Shown here: piece by piece, positions 39,294 to 48,268 of the stretch
Numbering within the stretch: the stretch's first letter is position 1
Layout of the letters: every line of letters starts with the position of its first letter
Assembly (NCBI RefSeq): GCF_900110855.1
Contig: NZ_FOFA01000002.1
Location: 310,001 to 374,000 of the forward strand
DNA length: 64,000 nucleotides
Direction of reading: 5' to 3'
DNA from: Microlunatus flavus
Lineage (GTDB): Bacteria; Actinomycetota; Actinomycetes; Propionibacteriales; Propionibacteriaceae
The notes under the pieces: model-generated
Told to the model about the DNA's origin: nothing
Databases searched by the model: none
The model's input: only the letters and a program-made list of their open reading frames with translations
Translations under genes and position numbers: made by a program

Positions 39294-40676
39294 TCAGGCC
39301 ACCGCGCGGCGGCGCAGCGCAGGGTCGTCGTCGGCGAACGTCCGCACCGGACCCGGCGGGGTGTCCCGCGTCTCGAAGCGCACCGTCACCCGCCCGCGCC
39401 CCGCGCCCCAGACCCAGCCCGGGCCGTGCACGTCGTGCTCGACGTCGAGGCCGGGTGCCCAGCCCGACGCGGGTGGGCCGTACGCGTGGTCGTCGCCCGC
39501 TTCCGCCGCCGGGCCGGCGTCGGCGTCCGAGAGCTCGCCGTCGGAGGCCTTGGCCCGCGTCGCGTCGTCGGACCCCGGGTCCGCGGGGTCCTCGGGGTCC
39601 TCCGCCGCGAAGAGGTCCTCCTGGAGCACGTCGGTCAGCCCCGCCACCCCGACCCCCAGCAGCCGGACGCCGTCGGTGACGTCGACGGCGTCGAGCAGCG
39701 ACCGCGCCACGCCGGCGATGACGTCCACGCGGTCCGTGGCGCCCGCCAGGGTGCGGGCGCGCGTGAGGGTCGAGAAGTCCGGCTTGCGCACCTTGATGGT
39801 CACCGTCCGGGCCATCAGCCGGGCCGCCGAGAGCCGGCCCGCCACCTGGCGGGCGTCGCGGTGCAGGATCTCGACCAGCTCGGCCCGGTCGGTGAGGTCG
39901 GTCGCGAAGGTGTCCTCCACCGAGATGGACTTCGCCTCGCGCTCGGCCTCGACGGGCCGGTCGTCGCGGGCCCAGGCGAGGGCGGCGAGGTTCTCGGCGT
40001 GCGCCCTGCCCACGACCTGGGCGAGCTCGCCCGGCTCGACCCGGCGCAGGTCGCCGACGGTACGGACGCCGACGCGCTCGAGACGTTCCCGCGTCACCGG
40101 GCCGACGCCGAAGATCACGCCCACCCCCATCGGGCCGATGCGCTCGACCTCGGTGCCGGGCTCGACCACGGTCAGCCCGTCGGGCTTGTCGAGCTCGCTG
40201 GCGATCTTGGCCAGGAACTTCGACGACGCCGCGCCCACCGACGCCGTCAGCCCGCCCGTCGCTGCGCGGACGTCCTCCTTGAGGCGTGCGACCAGCGCGG
40301 TCACGCCCTCGACGCTGAGGTCGAGCGGAACGGGGGAGGCGCGCAGGTCGACGAACGCCTCGTCCAGCGACAGGGGCTCCACCAGCGGTGACAGCGCCCG
40401 CAGCAACCCCATGACCTGGCCGCTGGCGACGCGGTAGACGTCGAAGCGGGGCACCAGGAACGCGGCGTTGGGGCAGCGGCGTCGCGCCTCGTGCGACGGC
40501 ATGGCCGACCGGACGCCGAAGACCCGGGCCTCGTACGACGCCGTGGCCACGACCCCGCGCTGCCCGACCCCGCCGACGACGACGGGCCTGCCGCGCAGCG
40601 AGGGCTTGTCGCGCTGCTCGACCGAGGCGTAGAAGGCGTCGAGGTCCAGGTGGAGCACCGAGGCCTCGCGTCGCAC
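39294..40676 (-). CDS. dinB: DNA polymerase IV (Y-family)
   Basis: A 460-residue translesion polymerase. Catalytic landmarks are HLDLDAFYASVEQ, SYEARVFGVRSAMPS and PLSLDEAFVD; the little-finger region and an acidic C-terminal tail (DPEDPADPGSDDATRAK) follow. Start chosen as the GTG at 40676, which has AGGA eight bases upstream, rather than the ATG 25 codons earlier. Convergent with the C26 gene. No LexA box was looked for exhaustively. Confidence 0.95.
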   Translation of the reverse strand: MRREASVLHLDLDAFYASVEQRDKPSLRGRPVVVGGVGQRGVVATASYEARVFGVRSAMPSHEARRRCPNAAFLVPRFDVYRVASGQVMGLLRALSPLVEPLSLDEAFVDLRASPVPLDLSVEGVTALVARLKEDVRAATGGLTASVGAASSKFLAKIASELDKPDGLTVVEPGTEVERIGPMGVGVIFGVGPVTRERLERVGVRTVGDLRRVEPGELAQVVGRAHAENLAALAWARDDRPVEAEREAKSISVEDTFATDLTDRAELVEILHRDARQVAGRLSAARLMARTVTIKVRKPDFSTLTRARTLAGATDRVDVIAGVARSLLDAVDVTDGVRLLGVGVAGLTDVLQEDLFAAEDPEDPADPGSDDATRAKASDGELSDADAGPAAEAGDDHAYGPPASGWAPGLDVEHDVHGPGWVWGAGRGRVTVRFETRDTPPGPVRTFADDDPALRRRAVA

Positions 40677-41089
40677 CGGTCCATCCTGCCGCTCCAGCCG
40701 ACCGACCCCGAGCGCGGGAGCGCTTCCGTCCGTCCCCGGGCCGTGCGGCAATCCTGAGGAGACCCTGCAATTCCGACACCGTTGTCTGGAGGTTGAGGGC
40801 TCAACATGATGAGTGCGTCGGGCCGATCGGCACGGCCCGACGCCTGCTCACGCGGCTGGTGGGGGCGATGTCCACGGGCGCTCCCACCAGCTCCTTGTCC
40901 AGGTGGGGTCCCGTGTGCCGACCCGGCGTGGACCGGTGCTGCCCGGGAGCCGTCCGGGGCCGCCCGGTTCGGCCCCGCCGGACCGGTGGGTGCCTGTGGC
41001 ACCATTCCTCCGCAGTGCGCCGGGCCTCGAGGAGGTGGCCCGGCCGACGAGCGCGCCCTCCTCGGGCGCGTCCCGAACCGAAGGTGAAC
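40677..41089 (+). other. 413-bp region upstream of glgX, hairpins and no gene
   Basis: No gene is supported; the frames found here translate to Arg/Gly/Pro-rich text. A 10-bp stem hairpin (GCGTCGGGCC at 40815-40824, its complement at 40834-40843, nine-base loop) and a smaller GTTGAG/CTCAAC dyad at 40792-40805 are visible. The region is likely the glgX promoter and a long structured leader. Confidence 0.4.
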
Positions 41090-43285
41090 ATGGATCTCTG
41101 GCCTGGTAGGCCCTACCCGCTCGGTGCGACGTTCGACGGCACCGGCGTCAACTTCGCGGTGTTCTCCGAGGTGGCCGAGTGCGTCGACCTCTGCCTCCTC
41201 GACGACGACCTCAACGAGACCCGGATCGAGCTGATCGAGGTCGACGGCTCGGTCTGGCACGGCTACGTGCCCGGCCTCCAGCCCGGCCAGCGCTACGGCT
41301 TCCGGGTGCACGGCCCGTTCGACCCCGACAAGGGCCAGCGCGCCAACCCGGCCAAGCTGCTGCTCGACCCGTACGCCAAGGCGATCGAGGGCATGATCGA
41401 CGGCGACCAGGCGCTGTTCAGCTACGACTTCGACGACCACGAGGCGTTCAACGCCGACGACTCCCGCGAGCACACGATGCTCTCGGTCGTCATCAACCCG
41501 TTCTTCGACTGGGGCCACGACCGTCCTCCGGGCCACCAGTACCACGAGTCGGTCATCTACGAGATGCACGTCAAGGGCCTCACGATGACCAACCCGGAGA
41601 TCCCCGAGGAGATCCGCGGCACGTACGCGGCCGTGGCCCACCCGGCCACGATCGACCACCTCAAGTCGCTCGGCGTGACGGCGGTCGAGCTGCTGCCCGT
41701 GCACCAGTTCGTCCTGGACAGCCACCTGGTCGACCAGGGCCTCACCAACTACTGGGGCTACAACACGATCGGCTTCCTCGCTCCGCACAACGCGTACGCC
41801 AACTCCGGGCAGCGCGGGCAGCAGACGACCGAGTTCAAGGCGATGGTCAAGGCGCTGCACGAGGCGGACATCGAGGTCATCCTCGACGTCGTCTACAACC
41901 ACACCGCCGAGGGCAACGAGATGGGCCCGACCATCGCGTTCCGCGGGCTCGACAACGCCTCGTACTACCGCCTCGTCGACGGCGACGCGGCGCACTACTA
42001 CGACACCACCGGCACCGGCAACAGCCTGCTCATGCGCAGCCCGCACGTGCTGCAGCTGATCATGGACTCGCTGCGCTACTGGGTGCTCGAGATGCACGTC
42101 GACGGCTTCCGCTTCGACCTCGCCGCGACGTTGGCCCGCCAGTTCCACGAGGTCGACAAGCTGAGCGCGTTCTTCGACATCATCCAGCAGGACCCGGTCA
42201 TCAGCCAGGTCAAGCTGATCGCGGAGCCCTGGGACCTCGGCGACGGGGGCTACCAGGTCGGCAACTTCCCGCCGCTGTGGACCGAGTGGAACGGGCGCTA
42301 CCGCGACACCGTGCGCGACTACTGGCGCGGCGAGCCGGCGGCGCTGGGGGAGTTCGCCTCGCGCATCACCGGGTCGAGCGACCTGTACAACCACTCCGAC
42401 CGGCGCCCGACGGCCTCGATCAACTTCGTGATCGCCCACGACGGCTTCACGCTGCGCGACCTGGTGTCGTACAACGAGAAGCACAACGACGCCAACGGCG
42501 AGGGCGGCAACGACGGCGAGAGCCACAACCGCTCCTGGAACTGCGGCGTCGAGGGCCCGACCGACGACCCGGCGATCAAGCGGCTGCGGCTGCAGCAGAT
42601 CCGCAACTTCATCACCACGATGATGGTCAGCCAGGGCGTGCCGATGCTGGCCCACGGCGACGAGCTCGGGCGCACGCAGGGCGGCAACAACAACGTCTAC
42701 GCCCAGGACAACGAGATCTCCTGGGTCGACTGGGACCTCGACGAGGACCAGCGCGGGCTGCTCGCCTTCACGTCGGGGGCGATCGCCCTGCGCAAGGCCC
42801 ACCCGGTGCTGCGCCGGCGCCGCTTCTTCGCCGGCGACGCCACGCACGGCGGGCAGAGCTCGCTGGGCGACATCGTCTGGCTCAAGCCGGACGGCACCGA
42901 GATGAACGACGCCGACTGGGACACGGGCTACTCGCAGTCGCTCATGGTGTTCCTCAACGGCGACGCCATCCCCGAGCCGGACAACCTCGGCCGCCGGATC
43001 AGCGACGACCACTTCCTGCTGATGTTCAACGCCAGCGCCGACCCGATCACCTTCACCACCCCGGTCAAGGCGTACGGCGACAGCTGGACCGTGCGGCTCA
43101 ACACCGCCGACGGCGCGGTCGACCCGGGCGTGAACCCGTGGCGCTCGCGCACGCGGCACAAGGTCGCCGGCCACTCGATGGTGGTGCTGTCGACCTCGGC
43201 GGTGCCGGAGTCCTCGCGCCAGGACGCCGAGCGGCGTGCCGACGAGATCCGACCCACCTACGCGCGGGTCTCCGGGCAGGCCTGA
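41090..43285 (+). CDS. glgX: Glycogen debranching enzyme GlgX
   Basis: A 731-residue GH13_11-type alpha-1,6-glucosidase. It begins MDLWPGRPYPLGATFDG with a CBM48-like domain, then the TIM barrel: VYNHTAEGNEMGP, the nucleophile in DGFRFDLA, the acid in LIAEPWDLG and the third acid in IAHDGFTLRD. It removes side chains left by glycogen phosphorylase. ATG at 41090 with AAGG six bases upstream; the frame is open further back but matches nothing. Followed by a strong terminator. Confidence 0.96.
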   Translation: MDLWPGRPYPLGATFDGTGVNFAVFSEVAECVDLCLLDDDLNETRIELIEVDGSVWHGYVPGLQPGQRYGFRVHGPFDPDKGQRANPAKLLLDPYAKAIEGMIDGDQALFSYDFDDHEAFNADDSREHTMLSVVINPFFDWGHDRPPGHQYHESVIYEMHVKGLTMTNPEIPEEIRGTYAAVAHPATIDHLKSLGVTAVELLPVHQFVLDSHLVDQGLTNYWGYNTIGFLAPHNAYANSGQRGQQTTEFKAMVKALHEADIEVILDVVYNHTAEGNEMGPTIAFRGLDNASYYRLVDGDAAHYYDTTGTGNSLLMRSPHVLQLIMDSLRYWVLEMHVDGFRFDLAATLARQFHEVDKLSAFFDIIQQDPVISQVKLIAEPWDLGDGGYQVGNFPPLWTEWNGRYRDTVRDYWRGEPAALGEFASRITGSSDLYNHSDRRPTASINFVIAHDGFTLRDLVSYNEKHNDANGEGGNDGESHNRSWNCGVEGPTDDPAIKRLRLQQIRNFITTMMVSQGVPMLAHGDELGRTQGGNNNVYAQDNEISWVDWDLDEDQRGLLAFTSGAIALRKAHPVLRRRRFFAGDATHGGQSSLGDIVWLKPDGTEMNDADWDTGYSQSLMVFLNGDAIPEPDNLGRRISDDHFLLMFNASADPITFTTPVKAYGDSWTVRLNTADGAVDPGVNPWRSRTRHKVAGHSMVVLSTSAVPESSRQDAERRADEIRPTYARVSGQA

Positions 43286-43303
43286 GCGGGGTCGCAGGAC
43301 CGA

Positions 43304-43338
43304 CGGTGCGCGCCCACCCTGGAGGTGGGCGCGCACCG
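43304..43338 (+). terminator. Terminator of glgX
   Basis: Perfect 15-bp arms (43304-43318 and 43324-43338) enclose the loop CTGGA. It begins 19 bases after the glgX stop codon. No T-run. Confidence 0.85.
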
Positions 43339-43343
43339 CGCAC

Positions 43344-43349
43344 TAGGTT
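43344..43349 (+). promoter_or_regulatory. Candidate -10 for the aldo/keto reductase
   Basis: TAGGTT lies immediately after the glgX terminator and 57 bases before the ATG at 43407. A clear -35 is not seen, so the assignment is tentative. Confidence 0.35.
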
Positions 43350-43406
43350 GGGCGGGTGCGGCTCCGAACGCCGGCGCCGTGCTTCCCGAACCAAGGAGCT
43401 CTCCGT

Positions 43407-44255
43407 ATGCCCGACGTCCCCGACGTCTCCCTGAACGACGGCCGCACGATCCCGCAGCTCGGCTTCGGCGTGTTCCAGATCGACCCGGCCGACACCGCGC
43501 AGGCGGTGCGGACCGCGCTCGAGATCGGCTACCGCCACATCGACACGGCCGAGATGTACGGCAACGAGGCCGAGGTCGGCGAGGGCATCCGCACCTCGGG
43601 CCTCGACCGCGACGACGTCTTCGTCACGAGCAAGCTGAACAACGGCTTCCACGAGCCCGACGCGGCCCGCCGCGCCTTCGACCAGACGCTGAGCAAGCTC
43701 GGCACCGACCACGTGGACCTGTTCCTCATCCACTGGCCGCTGCCCACGCGCTACGACGGCGACTTCGTCTCGACGTGGAAGACCCTCGAGGGCTTCTACC
43801 GCGAGGGCCGCGCCCGCTCGATCGGCGTCTCCAACTTCACCCCGCACCACCTGCGCCGCCTGGCCCGCGAGACCGAGGTCATCCCCGCGGTGAACCAGGT
43901 CGAGGTGCACCCGTTCTTCACCAACGACGAGGTGCGCGCGTACGGCGCCGAGCACGGCATCGCGACCGAGGCCTGGTCGCCGATCGCGCAGGGCGGGGTG
44001 CTCGACGACCCGACGATCAAGACCATCGCCGAGCGCGTCGGCAAGAGCACCGCGCAGGTGACGCTGCGCTGGCACGTCCAGCTGGGGCACGTCGTGTTCC
44101 CCAAGTCGGTGACGCCCGAGCGGATCCAGGCCAACTTCGAGATCTTCGACTTCGACCTGACCGCCGAGGACCTCGCCCTCATCAGCGCCCTCGACCAGGG
44201 CGAGAAGGGCCGTACCGGTCCGAACCCGGACACGTTCGACTACATCCCGGACTGA
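43407..44255 (+). CDS. Aldo/keto reductase (2,5-diketogluconate reductase type)
   Basis: A 282-residue AKR5-like protein. Seen in order: IPQLGFGVFQI, DTAEMYGNEAEVGEGI (Asp-Tyr), VTSKLNN (Lys), DLFLIHWPLP (His) and SIGVSNFTPHHL. The end GVTPERIQANFEIFDFDL-type block is typical. NADPH-dependent carbonyl reduction; substrate uncertain. AAGGAG eight bases before the ATG. Transcribed alone. Confidence 0.92.
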   Translation: MPDVPDVSLNDGRTIPQLGFGVFQIDPADTAQAVRTALEIGYRHIDTAEMYGNEAEVGEGIRTSGLDRDDVFVTSKLNNGFHEPDAARRAFDQTLSKLGTDHVDLFLIHWPLPTRYDGDFVSTWKTLEGFYREGRARSIGVSNFTPHHLRRLARETEVIPAVNQVEVHPFFTNDEVRAYGAEHGIATEAWSPIAQGGVLDDPTIKTIAERVGKSTAQVTLRWHVQLGHVVFPKSVTPERIQANFEIFDFDLTAEDLALISALDQGEKGRTGPNPDTFDYIPD

Positions 44256-44275
44256 CGCGGGTCCCGTTCGTCGCA

Positions 44276-44315
44276 GCGCCCGTCCGGCACCCCTCCTCGG
44301 GGGAGCCGGGCGGGC
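44276..44315 (+). terminator. Terminator of the aldo/keto reductase gene
   Basis: CGCCCGTCCGGC at 44276-44287 pairs with GCCGGGCGGGCG at 44304-44315 with one mismatch; the loop itself folds (CCCC/GGGG). It begins 20 bases after the stop. A perfect 10-bp palindrome, CGCACGTGCG, follows at 44318-44327 and may belong to the transporter promoter. Confidence 0.7.
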
Positions 44316-44418
44316 GTTCGCACGTGCGAGGGCCGCAACAATTCTGAACCTCGACGAAACCTGACCGGAACGCGTCCTCGCCAGGCTCGTGCGCGACCCC
44401 TCCCGTCAGGAGCGCACG

Positions 44419-46128
44419 ATGACCCAGGAGCTCAGCCCCGGCCTGACCGACGCCGCGACGCAGGCGCCGCCCGGCCTCGACGCACCGGTCGCCGGCGCCA
44501 CGAAGGAGACGCTGGAGGACTACACCCTCCGCTTCGCCCCGCGGCACTACCGGAAGTGGTCGACCGGCGTCGTCGCGGTCTCCGCGCTCGGCGGCATCGC
44601 CTACCTCGCCGACTTCGCCATCGGCGCGAACATCGGCATCTCCTACGGCACCACGAACGCCCTGTGGGGCATCGCCGTCTTCGCCGTGGTGATCTTCCTG
44701 ACGGGCTTCCCGGTCGCGTACTACGCGGCGCGCTACAACCTCGACCTCGACCTGATCACGCGGGGGAGCGGGTTCGGCTACTACGGCTCGGTGGTCAGCA
44801 ACGTCATCTTCGCGACGTTCACCTTCATCTTCTTCGCCCTCGAGGGCTCGATCATGGCCCAGGGGCTCCAGCTGGGGCTCGGGGTGCCGCTCTGGGCGGG
44901 CTACGCCGTGTCCACCTTGATCATCTTCCCGCTCGTCGTCTACGGGATGAAGGTGCTCTCCAAGCTGCAGCTGTGGACCACGCCGCTCTGGCTGGTGCTG
45001 ATGGTCATCCCGTTCGTCTACCTGCTGGTCAGCCACCCCGAGTCGGTCGGGTCGTTCTTCGCGTACCAGGGGGAGTCCGGCCAGGGTGCGCCCAGCCTCG
45101 GGTCGGTGATGCTCGCCGCCGGCGTGTGCCTGTCGCTGATCGCCCAGATCGCGGAGCAGATCGACTACCTGCGGTTCATGCCGCCGCGCACGCCCGAGAA
45201 CGCGGGCAGGTGGTGGCGGGCGATGATCATCGCCGGGCCCGGTTGGGTGGTGTTCGGCGCGATCAAGCAGGTGATCGGGCTGTTCCTGGCCGTCTACATC
45301 ATCGCGAACGTCGCCGGCGGCGCCGCCGTCGCGAACCAGCCGGTGCACCAGTTCCTCGAGATCTACGCCGACATCGTCCCCGCGCCGGTCGCGCTCGGCC
45401 TCGCCGTCGTGCTCGTGGTGATCAGCCAGGTCAAGATCAACGTCACGAACGCGTACTCGGGCTCGTTGGCCTGGACCAACTCGTTCACGCGCGTCACGAA
45501 GCGCTACCCGGGTCGCCTCGTGTTCCTCGCGGTGAACCTGCTGATCGCGCTCGTGCTGATGGAGGCGAACATGTTCGACTTCCTCAACACGATCCTCGGC
45601 TTCTACGCCAACTGCGGCATGGCCTGGATCGTCACGGTGGCCTCCGACATCACGTTCAACAAGTACGTGCTCAAGCTGTCGCCCAAGCAGCCGGAGTTCC
45701 GCCGCGGGATGCTCTACGCGGTCAACCCGGTCGGGTTCGGCTCGATGCTGGTCGCCGCTGGCGTGTCGATCGTGTGCTTCTTCGGCGGGCTCGGCGCCGC
45801 GCTGCAGCCGTTCTCGCCGCTCGTCGCCATCGTCCTGGCCCTGGTGCTGCCGCCGGTGCTCGCCCTCGCGACGCGCGGCCGCTGGTACCTGCGCCGCACC
45901 GACGACGGCATCGCCCTGCCGATGCTCGACGACTTCGGCAACCCCTCGGACGTCACCCTCGACTGCCACGTCTGCGGGCAGTCGTACGAGCGTCCGGACA
46001 TGGCCGCCTGCGCCGCCCACGACGCGTACGTCTGCTCGCTCTGCCTCAGCACCGACACGCACGCCGAGCACGTGCTGCCGGCAGCGCCGACGGGAGTTCA
46101 GGCGGGGGTGGGGACCCCGGCGGCGTAG
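44419..46128 (+). CDS. NCS1-family permease with C-terminal zinc-ribbon-like tail
   Basis: A 569-residue NCS1 (purine/cytosine/allantoin/hydantoin) transporter with about twelve membrane helices; YYAARYNLDLDLITRGSGFGYYG and PRTPENAGRWWRAMI resemble family motifs. Beyond the last helix (about residue 480) is a cytosolic tail with Cys516-x2-Cys519, then CAAHDAYVCSLCLSTDTHAEH, a C-x2-C...C...C-x2-C pattern suggesting a zinc ribbon. Standard NCS1 proteins lack this. ATG with GGAG seven bases before. Its last 31 bases overlap the end of the convergent glycosyltransferase gene. Substrate not evident. Confidence 0.87.
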   Translation: MTQELSPGLTDAATQAPPGLDAPVAGATKETLEDYTLRFAPRHYRKWSTGVVAVSALGGIAYLADFAIGANIGISYGTTNALWGIAVFAVVIFLTGFPVAYYAARYNLDLDLITRGSGFGYYGSVVSNVIFATFTFIFFALEGSIMAQGLQLGLGVPLWAGYAVSTLIIFPLVVYGMKVLSKLQLWTTPLWLVLMVIPFVYLLVSHPESVGSFFAYQGESGQGAPSLGSVMLAAGVCLSLIAQIAEQIDYLRFMPPRTPENAGRWWRAMIIAGPGWVVFGAIKQVIGLFLAVYIIANVAGGAAVANQPVHQFLEIYADIVPAPVALGLAVVLVVISQVKINVTNAYSGSLAWTNSFTRVTKRYPGRLVFLAVNLLIALVLMEANMFDFLNTILGFYANCGMAWIVTVASDITFNKYVLKLSPKQPEFRRGMLYAVNPVGFGSMLVAAGVSIVCFFGGLGAALQPFSPLVAIVLALVLPPVLALATRGRWYLRRTDDGIALPMLDDFGNPSDVTLDCHVCGQSYERPDMAACAAHDAYVCSLCLSTDTHAEHVLPAAPTGVQAGVGTPAA

Positions 46129-47111
46129 GGCGCCAGCCAGGCGCGCGCCTCTGCCTCCACGTCGGGGCTCGGGGCGGGCGACACCCAGCCGGCTGCGCGC
46201 CGGTGCCGAACCCCCTTCGGGGCGAGCCCGAGGGCGATCGTGCGGAGCGAGCGCCAGCGCCGGTAGCGGGTGACGAGCTCGGCGTGCAGGCGGATGCCGG
46301 TGGCGATCCGGTCGGCGTTGTAGGCCAGGTTCGCCAGGTAGAGGCGCCAGTCGACCTGCTCGAGCGCGACGCCGCGGCGCCGGCGCTCGTGGCCGTACTT
46401 GACGTCGAGGTAGGCGTACTCGGTCTCGGACCGCTGGACGTCGTGAGCCATGCCCTGGGCGTGGACCAGGTAGCCGATGTGGAAGTGCATCGAGGCCGCG
46501 ACCGGCGAGGCGAGCGCGAGGCGGGTGTAGAAGTCCCAGTCGGCGAGGTTCGAGATCGCCTCGTCGAAGCCGCCGACCGCCAGCACCAGGTCGCGCGCCG
46601 CCAGCACCCCAGAGCCCCCTCCGGGCACGTGGTTGCGCACCAGCAGCGGAGCCGCGAGGTCTCGCACGTCCAGGGGCAGGTGCCAGCCCGAGATCCGGCC
46701 CGCCAGGTCGATGTCGACGGCGCCGGTCACCGCCCAGCGCGCGTCCGGTACGGCCCCGAGGGCGTCGAGCTGCGCGCGCAGCTTGGTCGGCGCCCATACG
46801 TCGTCGTCGTCGACGAAGGCCAGCCAGGTCGTCGTGGCGTGGGCGATCCCGGTGTTGCGGGCGGCCGAGACGCCGCGCGCCTGCGGGTGGCGCAGCACCG
46901 TGACGCGCGGGTCGCCCAGCGCCTCGACGCTCGGCGTCACGTCCTCGACGCTGCCGTCGTCCACGACCAGGACCGTCAGGTCGACGTCGGTCTGGGCGAG
47001 GACGGAGCGCAGCGTGCGGTGCAGCAGCTCCCGACGGTTGTGCGTCGGGATGACGACGGTGACGTCGGCGGGAACGCCGGCTGTGCTGTCCACCGGCGTA
47101 CCGGGCTGCAT
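46098..47111 (-). CDS. Family 2 glycosyltransferase
   Basis: A 337-residue GT2 (GT-A fold) enzyme. The nucleotide-sugar site shows VVIPTHNRRELLHRTLRSVLAQ, a VVDDGS strand and the metal motif FVDDDDVW, with the acceptor-side GGFDEAI and the YLVHAQGMAHD segment. No membrane helix. Its ATG overlaps the UDP-sugar decarboxylase stop by one base (TGATG), so sugar-nucleotide supply and transfer are coupled. Part of a surface-polysaccharide cluster. Confidence 0.9.
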   Translation of the reverse strand: MQPGTPVDSTAGVPADVTVVIPTHNRRELLHRTLRSVLAQTDVDLTVLVVDDGSVEDVTPSVEALGDPRVTVLRHPQARGVSAARNTGIAHATTTWLAFVDDDDVWAPTKLRAQLDALGAVPDARWAVTGAVDIDLAGRISGWHLPLDVRDLAAPLLVRNHVPGGGSGVLAARDLVLAVGGFDEAISNLADWDFYTRLALASPVAASMHFHIGYLVHAQGMAHDVQRSETEYAYLDVKYGHERRRRGVALEQVDWRLYLANLAYNADRIATGIRLHAELVTRYRRWRSLRTIALGLAPKGVRHRRAAGWVSPAPSPDVEAEARAWLAPYAAGVPTPA

Positions 47112-48073
47112 CACGCGGCGCGCTCGCGAAACCAGCGGACGGTCGCCGCCAGCCCCTCGCCGAGGGTGGTCGACGGCTTCCAGCCGAGGACCCACTGCGC
47201 CCGCTCGATGTTCGGGCAGCGCCGGGTGGGGTCGTCGACGGGCAGCGGCCCGTGCTCGAGGTGCGCGCCCGGCGCGCCGGCGAGGGCGATGACCATCTCG
47301 GCGAGCTCGAGGACCGTGTGCTCGTCCGGGTTGCCGAGGTTGATCGGGCCCGTCACGTCCTCGGGGGTCTCCATGAGGCGCACGAGGCCGTCGACCAGGT
47401 CGTCGACGTAGCAGAACGACCGCGTCTGGGATCCGTCGCCCAGCACGCGCAGGGGCTCGCCGTGCAGCGCCGCCACGACGAAGTTCGAGACCACGCGCCC
47501 GTCGTCCGCCCGCATCCCGGGGCCGTAGGTGTTGAAGATGCGCGCGACCTTGACCGGCATCCCGTGCTGCTCGCGATAGCTGAAGAACGCCGCCTCCGCG
47601 CACCGCTTGCCCTCGTCGTAGCAGGAACGGGGGCCCATCGGGTTGACGTTGCCCCAGTACGCCTCGTCCTGCGGGTGGACCGCGGGGTCGCCGTAGACCT
47701 CGGAGGTCGAGGCGAGCAGGACCGTCGCGCCCGTGCGGCGGGCCAGGTCGAGGACGTTGAACGAGCCGACCACGCAGGTCTTGAGCGTGCGCACCGGGTC
47801 GCGCTGGTACTGCACGGGAGACGCGGGGCAGGCCAGGTGGTAGATCTGGTCGACCTCGAGGTCGAGCGGCACCTCGATGTCGTGGTCGAGCACCGTCAGG
47901 GCGTCGAGGTGGGCGAGGTGGGCGAGGTTGGCGCGGGTGCCGGTCGAGAAGTTGTCGACCACCGTCACCCGGTGGCCGGCCGAGAGCAGCAGGCGGGTGA
48001 GGTGGGAGCCGAGGAAGCCGGCGCCGCCGGTGACGAGCACGCGGCGCGCAGGTGCTGCGCTCTGGTCCGGCAC
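47111..48073 (-). CDS. UDP-glucuronate decarboxylase-like epimerase/dehydratase
   Basis: A 320-residue SDR of the extended type. TGGAGFLGSHL is the NAD site and the catalytic YxxxK is YDEGK in GPRSCYDEGKRCAEA, which with ACPASPVQYQ matches UDP-xylose synthase (UXS) enzymes that turn UDP-glucuronate into UDP-xylose. The upstream frame adds 18 residues; GTG at 48073 has GGAGGA seven bases before. Likely provides a pentose for the glycosyltransferase next to it. Confidence 0.88.
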   Translation of the reverse strand: MPDQSAAPARRVLVTGGAGFLGSHLTRLLLSAGHRVTVVDNFSTGTRANLAHLAHLDALTVLDHDIEVPLDLEVDQIYHLACPASPVQYQRDPVRTLKTCVVGSFNVLDLARRTGATVLLASTSEVYGDPAVHPQDEAYWGNVNPMGPRSCYDEGKRCAEAAFFSYREQHGMPVKVARIFNTYGPGMRADDGRVVSNFVVAALHGEPLRVLGDGSQTRSFCYVDDLVDGLVRLMETPEDVTGPINLGNPDEHTVLELAEMVIALAGAPGAHLEHGPLPVDDPTRRCPNIERAQWVLGWKPSTTLGEGLAATVRWFRERAA

Positions 48074-48145
48074 GAGAAAGTCCTCCCCCCAACCCGCAGG
48101 TCCCCCGACCACGGGCCCGCCGCGCACCAGGGCGTCGGGACTTCG

Positions 48146-48151
48146 ACTGTA
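48146..48151 (-). promoter_or_regulatory. Candidate -10 of the UXS/GT2 operon
   Basis: Read on the minus strand as TACAGT, about 72 bases before the GTG at 48073. It lies in a locally AT-richer divergent region (48074-48268) that also must serve the plus-strand GT2-methyltransferase gene. No clear -35 box. Confidence 0.35.
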
Positions 48152-48268
48152 ATCGCGACCACGGACGCTGAGTGGTCGAGCGGAAAACTCTCGCGGAACT
48201 CTTCATCGGGTCCTGAGGTCCTCCCCGGACCGCCTTCGCCGGCCGCGAGGAGGTGCGAGGCTGGTGGC

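Noticed and set aside
40806-41087. 93-residue frame upstream of glgX
   Set aside because: Overlaps structured leader, biased composition, no homologous features.
40301-43336. Long minus-strand frame across dinB and glgX
   Set aside because: Val/Asp/Arg-rich shadow of glgX.
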